A stretch of DNA of 64,000 nt from JAHIZC01 sp043813305 (GTDB taxonomy: Bacteria > Omnitrophota > Gorgyraeia > Gygaellales > Profunditerraquicolaceae): NCBI GenBank assembly GCA_043813305.1, contig JBDRLC010000042.1, positions 1 through 64,000 on the forward strand, in the 5' to 3' direction. Under the pieces are notes generated by a model. That model had not been told where the DNA came from, made no database searches, and saw nothing but the letters and a program-made list of their open reading frames with translations. Positions 32,710-41,883 of this stretch are shown here, in pieces. The position numbers and the translations under genes are program-made. How positions within the stretch are numbered: the first letter of the stretch is position 1; each line of letters starts with the position of its first letter.

Positions 32710-34749
32710 CTAATTCAACTCTGCATATATCTGCGATAATTGCTTAATCTGTTTCTCTAAGCTGAATTCAGACAACACCCTCTTTTTGGCATTGGCGGTT
32801 AAACTTTGCGCTAACTCCCTGTTATCTAAGAGCATCAGCACCGCTTCTGCCATCTCCCTGAAATCCCCGGGCGCAGTCAATAATCCACTGAGTCTGTTCT
32901 CAACTATTTCATTGTTGCCTGCGATATCCGTTGCGATCACTGGCTTTTTTAAAAGCATTGCTTCAATTAAAACCGTTGGTAAACCCTCTATAAGTGCGTT
33001 GAGCACTATGATATCAGAAAGAGAGATCCATTCCGGGACATCACTGCTAAAACCGGTGAAGATAACATATCGCTCTAATTCCATCTCCTTCACCATATCC
33101 TGCATCTTACTTAGATATCCCGGCTGATACTTATCGTCTCCGATCAGAAGAAACCTCACATCACCTCTCACCTTAATTACTTCCTTTGCCATCTTAATAA
33201 AACTGCTGATCCCCTTTCTCTCAATAACCTGCCCGATCTGGCTGACGAGATTACCTTTACCGTTCAGAGAAAATTTATTCCTTAACTCCTTCATCTTATC
33301 TGTGTTGACGTTGTAGTCGTTTACTTTTATCCCGTTATATATAAGTCGAATCCTCTCCTCTTTCACCCCTTGATCTATGAACCTCTCTCTTACTCCGCTT
33401 GAAACCGCCAAAGTCAGATCTGCCAGCCTAAGAAATGAATTTTTAATCTCTCTCTTAGAATAGATCGTAGAGTGGACATGGCAGATGCAAGGTATCCGGC
33501 ATAATTTGGCGGTGATACTGCAGTATTGATTCGGATACAACCCACTTACATGTATAAATCTGATCTTCTCCTTTTTGATAAAAGAATAAAGTTTCAAAAC
33601 CGTAAGCAGAAAAGAAAGGGGATTTTTTCTCTTCAGTCTGGAGAGTTTAAGGAGTTTAACTTTTATGCCCGCCCTCTCCAATGCCTGCGCAAAGATTCCC
33701 TGCTTAGGCAAAACTACAATTGGTTCATAACCCTCTGACTTGATTTGTCTTACAATATTAAGCAGTACTTTTTCCTGTCCGGCTATAATATGGCTGTTGC
33801 CATGCACGTAAGCAATCCTTTTTTTAGCCTGCATATTAACAGCGTAACTCTTTACGCCAAAGGGATGCCTGAATAGATAGAATCCTATACCCGAACTGAT
33901 GCCGCACAGCGCTCCCCGGATCTGTAACAATTTGAGCTGACGTCGCTGCTTATCCCTATTTTTAAAAGTCGAGAAATAATTTTCTATATGATGACGAGAG
34001 ATCCAATATAATTTCTTCAAGGCATATATATCGTTTGCGGTAATGAAATGCTTTAGCCAGAAGAAATAATGCCCTTTGGCATCGCGATAAATTAATCGTT
34101 TTGCTTCATCATCGCAAAATCTTGGCTTGTGGGTAACCTGGGGTTTCTCAGAAAAAATAACCTTCTTCCTCATCTTTAAAAAGCGGTAAACCATATCCAT
34201 ATCATCGGCGCAACTTCCCACGGCTCCCGGACCTAAGTTGGGATCAAATGCTCCTATTTCTTCCAGCGCGGATCTCTTAAAAGCCATATTCACTCCATTA
34301 CCCATGAGCAGATCATCTGTTGGTGTTTGAAAGTATTCTCGCTCTCCTGCCTGATTAGTAAAGTAGCTCGCCCCTAAAATACAATCGGGGTCCTGAGAGC
34401 GGAACTCTGCAATAATCTGCCAGAGCCAATCCTGCGCTGTGGTTACATCATCATCAGTAAATGCAATAATTTTACCTCTGGATTCCCTTATGCCTCTATT
34501 TCTGGCATTAGACAATCCCAGGCGAGGTTCAAAAACATAACGCAGCCTCTGGTTAAACCGAGGCATATAAGATTCGACCACTGCCCTTGTCTCATCCTTT
34601 GAATTATTGTCCACTACAATTATCTCAAAATCAAGAATGCCGTCGGTCTTTTGGTATAAAAGTGAATCCAAAACGTCCTTAAGAGACCGAGAACGGTTAT
34701 GCGTGCAAATAATTATACTTATATCCAAATGGTTATTGATACTTTTCAT
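32710..34749 (-). CDS. Fused GT2-GT4 bifunctional glycosyltransferase
   Basis: In 679 residues an N-terminal GT2 domain (about 8-290) is joined to a GT4 domain (about 310-679). The GT2 part shows SIIICTHNRSRSLKDVL, VVDNNSKDETR, AFTDDDVTTAQDW and CADDMDMVYRFL. The GT4 part shows VHGNSHIIAGQEKVLL, LAVSSGVRERF, IYNGIKVNDYN, IGQVIERKGIS and NALIEGLPTVLIEAM. The linker near 290-310 has no extra domain. One polypeptide would therefore perform one inverting and one retaining transfer. It is the second glycosyltransferase fusion in this operon (the other is at 27021). Overlaps the upstream GT4 gene by 17 bases. Confidence 0.93.
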   Translation of the reverse strand: MKSINNHLDISIIICTHNRSRSLKDVLDSLLYQKTDGILDFEIIVVDNNSKDETRAVVESYMPRFNQRLRYVFEPRLGLSNARNRGIRESRGKIIAFTDDDVTTAQDWLWQIIAEFRSQDPDCILGASYFTNQAGEREYFQTPTDDLLMGNGVNMAFKRSALEEIGAFDPNLGPGAVGSCADDMDMVYRFLKMRKKVIFSEKPQVTHKPRFCDDEAKRLIYRDAKGHYFFWLKHFITANDIYALKKLYWISRHHIENYFSTFKNRDKQRRQLKLLQIRGALCGISSGIGFYLFRHPFGVKSYAVNMQAKKRIAYVHGNSHIIAGQEKVLLNIVRQIKSEGYEPIVVLPKQGIFAQALERAGIKVKLLKLSRLKRKNPLSFLLTVLKLYSFIKKEKIRFIHVSGLYPNQYCSITAKLCRIPCICHVHSTIYSKREIKNSFLRLADLTLAVSSGVRERFIDQGVKEERIRLIYNGIKVNDYNVNTDKMKELRNKFSLNGKGNLVSQIGQVIERKGISSFIKMAKEVIKVRGDVRFLLIGDDKYQPGYLSKMQDMVKEMELERYVIFTGFSSDVPEWISLSDIIVLNALIEGLPTVLIEAMLLKKPVIATDIAGNNEIVENRLSGLLTAPGDFREMAEAVLMLLDNRELAQSLTANAKKRVLSEFSLEKQIKQLSQIYAELN

Positions 34750-35920
34750 TATTTCTCCACTTAGAGATGATCATTTGATAATAATTTATCAGCAAATCAA
34801 GATTTCTTTTTTCATTAAATCCTTCTGATATCGTTTCTGCTGCCTCCTGTCCAATCTTTTCTAATTGGTTTTTATCCATTGAGCAAATTTCCTTAAGGCA
34901 CCGCAGCAATTGCTGACTCTCATCATATTTGATTAAAAAGCCGTTTCGACCGCTAGTAATAATATCTTCAAACCCGGAAGAATAGGTAGTTACTACAACT
35001 TTACCCTCAGCCATAGATTCAAGGCAACTATTTGGCAAATTATCGATCTTTGAAGGTAAAATCACTGCCCGGGCGCCTTTTATAAATGGCAATAGTTGAG
35101 ATCTCTGCATCGAGTCTAAGTAAATAACCCTTTCTCTAAAAGGTCCTGCCGCTCGCTTAAATTGCTCCTCTCTACCGTATCTACCGATAAAGATAAAATT
35201 GGTATTTGGATTTTCCTCTAATATATTTTGTAAATTAGCGAGTAAAAAATCAACTCCCTTCAGAGGCATAATTGACCCGTAGAATAACAAATAATCCAAA
35301 CCTTTAGCATACTTATTAAATAATCCCGGATCGCTCTTTGTATGCTCTCTGGTGAAAGGCGGTCTGATCACTTCTATATTTAAAGGTTCGAAAAAATTAA
35401 TTATCTCACAGAGTGTCTTGCTTGGCGCGTAAAGGCCCTGTGACTTTCTCATCTGAATTAATTCTAACTTCTCTACGAAAAACTGTTCGCTCAGATAGGA
35501 GAATCCTCCGTTTGCTGCACGCCAAAGGGGTGCAAAACTGGATATTCTTGTAACTGTGGGTAATAATTTTGATCTGACTAAGAATAATCCGACAGAGAGA
35601 TAGCTCGCGGCCTGCACAACATCTATCTCTTGCTGCCTGTGTTTCTTTAACAGAGCTTTTTTCAGCAAATATGAACCTAAAAGTATGTTAATTGTCCTTT
35701 GAACCTTTTTAAGCAAGTAAGAATTTACGGGTCTAAACTTCACCCTGTTTATTGTCACTCTATCTTTCTTCAGGATGCCGTTAGAATCGGTCAAAACAAA
35801 TATCTCTACATCATGGCCCATTCTAGACAATCCTACTGCCACCCTCTGCAAATAATTTGCTAAACCACCTGCAAAATTTGCTTCTGTAATGTATTCTGAT
35901 GTTAAAAAAGCTATCCTCAT
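34733..35920 (-). CDS. Family 4 glycosyltransferase
   Basis: The 395-residue protein is a GT-B enzyme: ANFAGGLANYLQRVAVGL (acceptor and glycine loop), LYAPSKTLCEII, YGSIMPLKGVDFLL, and a donor-site ILPSKIDNLPNSCLESMAEGK carrying the conserved Glu near its end. It would add a sugar to the lipid-linked oligosaccharide. The N-terminal half has a helix (about 95-118) that could touch the membrane. It overlaps the ATP-grasp-like gene by four bases upstream and the GT2-GT4 fusion gene by 17 bases downstream. Confidence 0.9.
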   Translation of the reverse strand: MRIAFLTSEYITEANFAGGLANYLQRVAVGLSRMGHDVEIFVLTDSNGILKKDRVTINRVKFRPVNSYLLKKVQRTINILLGSYLLKKALLKKHRQQEIDVVQAASYLSVGLFLVRSKLLPTVTRISSFAPLWRAANGGFSYLSEQFFVEKLELIQMRKSQGLYAPSKTLCEIINFFEPLNIEVIRPPFTREHTKSDPGLFNKYAKGLDYLLFYGSIMPLKGVDFLLANLQNILEENPNTNFIFIGRYGREEQFKRAAGPFRERVIYLDSMQRSQLLPFIKGARAVILPSKIDNLPNSCLESMAEGKVVVTTYSSGFEDIITSGRNGFLIKYDESQQLLRCLKEICSMDKNQLEKIGQEAAETISEGFNEKRNLDLLINYYQMIISKWRNNEKYQ

Positions 35921-36972
35921 GTTTTTTTCTTTTTTTGCGCCTTGATATACTCAATAAAATCATCTACCTGAGCTTCCTCCGGCCAGATATGGCATTCCTT
36001 CCATTTTAAATCCGGCTGCCAATAGCCCGGACATTTATGCACCGCGGAATCCAGAAAGGTATAACTTATTTCACTAATCACAGGTTGATTATCCAAATAT
36101 AGGAAATCGTAAGCCATGCACTGGCATTTTAATAAAGCGGAAACCCTGAATGCAATCTTTACCATCTCCAGATCTACCTTGGATACGTCGTAATCGATTC
36201 TTCCGCTGCCTGAAGCGCGAAATTCGCCTTCTCGGTTGTACCTGATGAATCCGAATGCCCTATTACCAATGATAGTGATCCGGGTGTCGTATGCATTTTC
36301 CGGGACAAATTCCTGGAAATAAACATATTTCATCTCCGGCTGCCACCAGGGTTGAGGTAAGGGCGGGTAGATATTAAATAATCCGAAAAGCATCCCGCGT
36401 TTAATCCTATAGAGTATTCTTTTTAATTCTGAGAAGTTCTTGGGTGTTGAGAATCTCTTTTTACTATTAATCGTAGATGGAAAGATGCCTTCTTCGAATG
36501 ACCTCTCAATGAGCCTTAGGGCATCCTCTTTTCCCTCTACCTTTATCACATTGGCAGAGCTCGCTCCTGTTGATAACTTAAATACCTTGGGGTAACTTGT
36601 ATTTTTGGCCCATTCTACAGCAGTCTTTCTATCCCAGAAGATCCATGTTTGCGGAGCCGGTATATTTAAGGCCTTAAAGATTAGATGCTGTGCGATCTTG
36701 TTATCGTAATGCCAGTAAGTATTATGGTCTGGGAATACCGGTATTCCCAGATAATGCTCGATTGTATGCAGGATCCGGTATGCCTTGTTTCTTTCTTTTG
36801 GAATATGTAGAGGCCTCCACATTACTCCGTCACAATCTTTTATCTGCTCCAAGCCATCGTGCGCAGTTAAATCTACCCATTTTACCTCCACATTTCTCTT
36901 TTTAAGAAACTCCCACCACTTCTGGGAGTAAGATTCTGTTGGCATTCTGTCCGGATTTATCGCGATCTTCAT
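35917..36972 (-). CDS. ATP-grasp-like ligase
   Basis: The 351-residue protein resembles ATP-grasp carboxylate ligases of the RimK/D-Ala-D-Ala type in layout. An N-terminal Rossmann-like part has GVMWRPLH, a central part has the nucleotide-binding sequence YPKVFKLSTGASSANVIKV, and a C-terminal part has FIRYNREGEFRASGSGRIDYD and MAYDFLYLDNQPVISEISY, where the last Glu would bind Mg. Such enzymes join a carboxylate to an amine through an acyl phosphate. Beside it sits an asparagine-synthase-like gene one base upstream, so both may act on an amide linkage or amino-sugar side group of the polymer. The substrate is unknown. Confidence 0.72.
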   Translation of the reverse strand: MKIAINPDRMPTESYSQKWWEFLKKRNVEVKWVDLTAHDGLEQIKDCDGVMWRPLHIPKERNKAYRILHTIEHYLGIPVFPDHNTYWHYDNKIAQHLIFKALNIPAPQTWIFWDRKTAVEWAKNTSYPKVFKLSTGASSANVIKVEGKEDALRLIERSFEEGIFPSTINSKKRFSTPKNFSELKRILYRIKRGMLFGLFNIYPPLPQPWWQPEMKYVYFQEFVPENAYDTRITIIGNRAFGFIRYNREGEFRASGSGRIDYDVSKVDLEMVKIAFRVSALLKCQCMAYDFLYLDNQPVISEISYTFLDSAVHKCPGYWQPDLKWKECHIWPEEAQVDDFIEYIKAQKKKKT

Positions 36973-36973
36973 C

Positions 36974-38665
36974 TTAATTTAATACCTCATCCATCATATT
37001 CCCTAAATCCTCTACGGACTGCTTCTCAATGAAAATCCTATGCCAAATGTAATAATTCAGCAGACTCCATAAGGTCATTGCATCCTTTTCTTTCTTCAAA
37101 TCGAAAAGGTCAACATTCAAACTGTCCTTCAATGGACCGCTGGCGAATCTATCTATAAGCTGAACCAGAAGGCCGTGATTACCTCCCCATTTACTTACCT
37201 CAAAACCAAAAGAACTCTTCTCTCTATTAATTATATCTTGAGGAATACCGATATCTTCACACATCTTGCGGATGAGGTATTTTTTTGACTTTAATTTATG
37301 CTCCCAGGATACCAAGAGGCTAAGTTTTATCACCTCTAAATCCGAAAAGGGAAAAAATAAATACTTACCGCAGGATTCGGCAAGTCTCCCCCAGATAACC
37401 TGAGTGGCAGCAGCATTGGTGATAAGTGTTGCGATGACCATAAAATCCAGGATATTTTTATTGGCCACTGTTTTTAGAAGATTAATCCTGGGTTCTAGAA
37501 GTCTTCTTTTGGATATACCAAACTCCCTTTGAATCCATGCTAAATTCCCGTATGCGCCGATAGACCAAAAATTAAAGTCAATATCCCCATCAGTATATAC
37601 GCAATTTTCAAAATATTGCGCAGGGGTATAACCTTTCTTGCTCCGCTGATATAGATAAATGAATAATTTCTTTAATATCGGTTTAAAAGGAATATTCTTC
37701 CACACAGATGACATTAATCTGTATGTATTGCTAAATCCATCCATCCCGCAGAGCGCATCAGCACCCTGTCCGCAGAGTAGAATTTTTGCATCCGGCGATA
37801 TCCCATGCTTAAACAGATTATACAAGCAAACACTCTGTAGATGATGAACCGGAGCTTCTGCCGAGGCTATTGCCTCAATCAAACCCAAAAAATATTCTTT
37901 CTTCGAAAACTGGTATGTTGTATGATCTGTCTTTAGGTATTCAGAAGTGCTTTTGGCATAATTAGTCTCGGTCATCTGATGATCAAATTCTCTCGGGTAA
38001 TCAGTCGAGAATGTCTTCTTCTGATTCAGAAGATTGCCTGCTAAACTTACCAAAAGACTACTATCCAACCCGCCGCTAAACAGAGTTGTTACTTCTGATC
38101 GTTGCTCTTTGAGCTCACTAATTGTTTTAGTTAACCTCTCCAATATTAATCCTACACTGCCGTTTTGCTGGTAAGTATTCCCAATACTCAAATTTGTAAG
38201 GTATTCTTTTTTAAAAGAAAGTTTCTGTTTTCTGCTTGAGATAACGAGCCTCTCTGCAAAGCCTAGTAAATTAATCGATTTATAGAGTGTCCGCGGAGGA
38301 GCCACGCATCTATAAAGAAAGTATTCAGGCAAGGCATCCAGATTCTCCTCTAATTTAATCCCTGCCTGCTCAAGTAAACTAATATGTGAAGCACAAAGGA
38401 ATTGCCCTCCGGACGTAATATGATAATAAACCGGTTTAAAAAACTTAGTATCGCATTCAATAGTAATCAAGCCTCTTCTTCTAATGAATCTCACCTTAAG
38501 GTTGGAAATAGATTCCTGGAGAGTATAGTAATCCTGGAGTTTATCAAAGATAAATCCGTTTTGCTTAAAGTAAAGATTGACTCTTGTTTCCCGAAAGTCA
38601 AATTTCTCTTCAGCAAAAGAAGGAATTTCCAGTCTTAGTTCTTTGTTAATTGATAAGATGAACAT
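36974..38665 (-). CDS. Asparagine-synthase-like amidotransferase lacking the glutaminase cysteine
   Basis: The 563-residue protein has an N-terminal domain like the glutaminase half of AsnB and a C-terminal synthetase domain. The latter has the PP-loop SGGLDSS (about 197-203) and LLCGQGADALCG, where the ATP and beta-aspartyl substrate would bind. The N-terminus starts MFILS, without the Cys that in AsnB directly follows the start Met, so it cannot hydrolyse glutamine in the usual way. Related enzymes in polysaccharide and antibiotic loci use free ammonia or form other amides. It lies between the Wzt gene and the ATP-grasp-like gene, with four-base and one-base gaps. Confidence 0.85.
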   Translation of the reverse strand: MFILSINKELRLEIPSFAEEKFDFRETRVNLYFKQNGFIFDKLQDYYTLQESISNLKVRFIRRRGLITIECDTKFFKPVYYHITSGGQFLCASHISLLEQAGIKLEENLDALPEYFLYRCVAPPRTLYKSINLLGFAERLVISSRKQKLSFKKEYLTNLSIGNTYQQNGSVGLILERLTKTISELKEQRSEVTTLFSGGLDSSLLVSLAGNLLNQKKTFSTDYPREFDHQMTETNYAKSTSEYLKTDHTTYQFSKKEYFLGLIEAIASAEAPVHHLQSVCLYNLFKHGISPDAKILLCGQGADALCGMDGFSNTYRLMSSVWKNIPFKPILKKLFIYLYQRSKKGYTPAQYFENCVYTDGDIDFNFWSIGAYGNLAWIQREFGISKRRLLEPRINLLKTVANKNILDFMVIATLITNAAATQVIWGRLAESCGKYLFFPFSDLEVIKLSLLVSWEHKLKSKKYLIRKMCEDIGIPQDIINREKSSFGFEVSKWGGNHGLLVQLIDRFASGPLKDSLNVDLFDLKKEKDAMTLWSLLNYYIWHRIFIEKQSVEDLGNMMDEVLN

Positions 38666-38669
38666 AGTT

Positions 38670-39905
38670 TTACGTTGAACTCCATTTTACTTTCGCCAAA
38701 AATACGCCTCTAGTAATGATCTTTGATGCAGCTGCACCTATTCTGATCAAATCTTTTTTTCTAATAACATAAGGATGAAACATATCTTTATCAAAGATAG
38801 ACAGCTTAAGGATATAAATACCCGGTGCTAAGTTTATTCTGCCTAAATCTATATTTATGCTGCCTTTACCTTCAATGGCAGATGGGGAGGAATTTTCATC
38901 TTTGGTATTTGAAGAGCAGCACACTACTCCGTCAGAACGAAATATATCCAGCGAAAAAATTGGCTGCTCAATTCTTTCCCTTGCCTCATAATCGACCTTT
39001 ATTGATATAGCTTCTCCGATACTAAAATCTTCTTTGCGTTTCGATAGGCCGCTATATAAATCAACGCCTAAAATTTTAACCGGCGATGCCCCATTGATCC
39101 GAATTTTATAATCTTGTGAGCTTAGCTTCTTCTTGAACTCCTCTTCTCTCTGCTTATTGACTATATTCTCGTAAAAGGGAATTGTATCTACCGGAGTGCC
39201 CTCTTTAATCGCCTGTCCTTTATCAAGCAGGATTACTCTTTTGCAAAGACTTCTAATTAAAGATAAATTGTGAGAAACCAAAAGAATAGTTGTGTTATCA
39301 TTAAGCAGTTCTCTCATCTTCTCGGCACACTTGGCCTGAAAGGCCATATCTCCGACTGCCAGGACTTCATCCACCAATAGAATATCGGTATCCATATGTG
39401 CGGCTACAGAAAAACCCAGCCTTGAAAACATTCCCGATGAGTATCTTTTTACCGGCGTATCAATAAACTCCCTAAGCCCTGAAAACTCGATGATCTCCTC
39501 TAATTTGCCATCGATTTCTTTTCTCTTCATCCCCAGGATCGTTCCGTTAAGATAGATGTTCTCCCTGCCGGTTAAGTCCGGATGAAACCCGGCAGTGACC
39601 TCGATTAATGCAGAAAGTTTTCCGTTTCTCTTAATCTCACCTTTATTCGGCTCCATGATCCTGGAAAGAAGTTTTAAGATAGTGCTCTTCCCTGCGCCAT
39701 TTGGCCCGATAACCCCTACTACCTCCCCCTTCTCCAATGCAAAACTCACGTCTTTGAGCGCCCAGAATTCCTGCTCCTCTAGGCCGTTTCCTTTTTCTCT
39801 TTTAAACATACGCTTAAACAAGTTAGGAACAGTATCTCTCAAGGAGTTAAATCTCTCTCCTTTTTTGAATTTCTTATAAACATTCTGGAATTCGATCACC
39901 TTCAT
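38670..39905 (-). CDS. wzt: Polysaccharide ABC transporter ATP-binding protein with substrate-binding C-domain
   Basis: The 411-residue protein has an ABC domain (1 to about 245): Walker A GPNGAGKS (67-74), signature YSSGM (155-159) and Walker B ILLVDE (175-180). The C-terminal beta-sandwich (about 265-405) is of the Wzt_C type, which in O-antigen exporters reads the modified end of the glycan. It powers export of a finished lipid-linked polymer together with the permease gene immediately upstream (stop and start adjoin at 39905/39906). The start ATG at 39905 is unambiguous. It lies downstream of sugar-modifying dehydrogenase and epimerase genes. Confidence 0.94.
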   Translation of the reverse strand: MKVIEFQNVYKKFKKGERFNSLRDTVPNLFKRMFKREKGNGLEEQEFWALKDVSFALEKGEVVGVIGPNGAGKSTILKLLSRIMEPNKGEIKRNGKLSALIEVTAGFHPDLTGRENIYLNGTILGMKRKEIDGKLEEIIEFSGLREFIDTPVKRYSSGMFSRLGFSVAAHMDTDILLVDEVLAVGDMAFQAKCAEKMRELLNDNTTILLVSHNLSLIRSLCKRVILLDKGQAIKEGTPVDTIPFYENIVNKQREEEFKKKLSSQDYKIRINGASPVKILGVDLYSGLSKRKEDFSIGEAISIKVDYEARERIEQPIFSLDIFRSDGVVCCSSNTKDENSSPSAIEGKGSINIDLGRINLAPGIYILKLSIFDKDMFHPYVIRKKDLIRIGAAASKIITRGVFLAKVKWSST

Positions 39906-40688
39906 TTAAATATTCTCCGCAAATAGAGGTTCTGATTTATGAAAGATAATAAAGCCAACCACAAATACCAGAATTGAAACTACTGCTGCATAGGAGACCC
40001 AGAAGAGATTCGGCATCTGGTGAAGAACCACCGCAGCATTTATCGCCTCTAAGATACTCCCTACAGGGTTGATTAATAGAAAAATCTCCCATCTTCCAAA
40101 CATATGCGCATCAAAGAATACCGGGGTAAAAAAGATACCAAACATCAGGATTGTCTCAACGATATACTTCACATCCCGGAAGAAGAGATTTGCACAGGAG
40201 AAGATTAGACCCAACCCGGCGGTAAAAAGAATCAAAATCAACAGCAGTAAGGGAACCCACAAAAGATAAATACTTACTCCTATTCTGGCAAATATAAGCA
40301 GTATAGATAAGGTCGAGGTTGCGATCATAAAATCAAAAAGACAAGCCAGAATTGAGGAGAAGGGGAGAACTTCCCTTGGGAAGTATATCTTGTTTACCAA
40401 ATTTACGTTACCGACTAAGCTCTGAACCGAAAACTTAATCGAACTAACAAAGAATGTCCATGGTAAAACTTTTACTGAGATAGAGATAACTCCCGCAAAA
40501 TCCATCGGTTTTCCGGAAACCACTGAGATCGCCTTTTTGATAACAATCCCTGCTAAGACTGCAACCATAGGCATAAAGATTGCCCAGATAAAACCCATAG
40601 CCGCCTGCTTGAATCTTATCTTTATGTTTCTTACCGTAAGCATATACAATAGATCTTTATAACTAAGCAGGTCTTTGAGTATTGCCAT
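39906..40688 (-). CDS. wzm: Polysaccharide ABC transporter permease
   Basis: The 260-residue membrane protein has six predicted helices and the Wzm/ABC-2 hallmarks: an N-terminal amphipathic start (YKDLLYMLTVRNIKIRFKQ), AAMGFIWAIFMPM, INPVGSILEAINA and a C-terminal helix before FHKSEPLF. With Wzt it forms the channel that exports undecaprenyl-linked polysaccharide to the periplasm. It is placed two bases after the epimerase gene and directly before wzt. Its presence in the same run as a Wzx flippase and a Wzy-like enzyme means two export routes may coexist. Confidence 0.93.
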   Translation of the reverse strand: MAILKDLLSYKDLLYMLTVRNIKIRFKQAAMGFIWAIFMPMVAVLAGIVIKKAISVVSGKPMDFAGVISISVKVLPWTFFVSSIKFSVQSLVGNVNLVNKIYFPREVLPFSSILACLFDFMIATSTLSILLIFARIGVSIYLLWVPLLLLILILFTAGLGLIFSCANLFFRDVKYIVETILMFGIFFTPVFFDAHMFGRWEIFLLINPVGSILEAINAAVVLHQMPNLFWVSYAAVVSILVFVVGFIIFHKSEPLFAENI

Positions 40689-40690
40689 CT

Positions 40691-41881
40691 TTAAAATAGG
40701 TTGTCGTACCAGGTTTTTATTAATCCCATCCCGGTATCAATGTTAATCCTCGGCACATATCCTAATTCTTTCTTCGCTTTATTTATTTCATGCCTCTTCT
40801 TCGCAGTATAAAATTCGATCTGTTTCTGAGTTGGTAATTCAAACTTTATTGTGCCGGAACTTCCGCTATCTCCGTTGGTTACAGTTGACGAAGCACCTTC
40901 TGTTACCGCAAGCATACTTAATTTTTCCTTGGGAATAAATCTCTTTATCGTTGACTTCACATATTTTAATAACTCGTATCTACTCAGATCCCTGCGCAAG
41001 TTGTAATTGTTTAGTAATGCCTTTACTATGCCCTTAAGATTATAAAGGAGATTCTTCCTCTGCTTTTTCATCTCCTTGATCTCCTTTATGCTTAAAGAGG
41101 GTATACTTTCAACACCGACCATATCCATATAATACTTATAGAATCTCTTCCAGGTAACCGGCTGACCGTCAGAAATAATATAGGTTCCTCCATTACTGCG
41201 CTCATTTCCTGCCGCCAGGAACATACCGTCAATGAGATTATCCATGTAAACTGTATCACAGAGTCCCTCTCCGTCTTCTATAAGATATAATGTGTTGTTC
41301 CTTAATGCGTTTATGTATTTGGTCGTCCAATTAGCGCTGTAAGGGCCGTAGACTACAGTCGGACGGATAATTGTAATCGGCAGGTTATGTTTATGAAAAT
41401 ACTCCATAGCCAGCTTTTCTGCCTCAATCTTGCTATCGGTATAAACCTCGCCGTTACTTTTCATCGGAGAATCTTCACTGAATACAGAGAGATTCTGATT
41501 GCCGTAAACAGAGATCGTACTTAAATAAACTATTTTTTTCACGGAATTCTTCAGCGCAGCTTTACAGATGTTATCCAATCCCTTTACATTAACCTCTCTC
41601 TGCTGTTCGGGAGTGCCTGCGTTTCCGTAAATTGTATAAAGAATAATGTCAATATTCTCCGTGGCCTTATTTACTTCTTCGCTGTTTAAAATATCGGCTT
41701 TAATCAAGTTTACCTTATCGAATCTGGAGATTCTGGCTATCTTATTAAAATTCCTCACCATGGCAGATATCTGGCTATCCTTGGTCTCGAAATAAAGCCT
41801 TTCGATAATTCTACTGCCGATAAAACCCGTTGCTCCGGTGACTAAAATTCTTTTATTCTTAAATTTGGTCACAAGATCCAT
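40691..41881 (-). CDS. NAD-dependent epimerase/dehydratase (extended SDR)
   Basis: The 396-residue protein has the NAD-binding motif TGATGFIG (15-22), a catalytic Tyr/Lys pair in VYTDSKIEAEKL (near 147-151) and the substrate-loop RPTVVYGP. It is longer than usual: about 60 residues (roughly 300-360), including a Ser/Gly-rich strip (VTEGASSTVTNGDSGSSG), separate the core from the C-terminal motif KKELGYVPRINIDTGM. It would modify a nucleotide-sugar at C4 or another position. It follows the Gfo/Idh-type oxidoreductase gene by two bases, suggesting consecutive steps on the same sugar. Confidence 0.88.
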   Translation of the reverse strand: MDLVTKFKNKRILVTGATGFIGSRIIERLYFETKDSQISAMVRNFNKIARISRFDKVNLIKADILNSEEVNKATENIDIILYTIYGNAGTPEQQREVNVKGLDNICKAALKNSVKKIVYLSTISVYGNQNLSVFSEDSPMKSNGEVYTDSKIEAEKLAMEYFHKHNLPITIIRPTVVYGPYSANWTTKYINALRNNTLYLIEDGEGLCDTVYMDNLIDGMFLAAGNERSNGGTYIISDGQPVTWKRFYKYYMDMVGVESIPSLSIKEIKEMKKQRKNLLYNLKGIVKALLNNYNLRRDLSRYELLKYVKSTIKRFIPKEKLSMLAVTEGASSTVTNGDSGSSGTIKFELPTQKQIEFYTAKKRHEINKAKKELGYVPRINIDTGMGLIKTWYDNLF

Positions 41882-41883
41882 CT

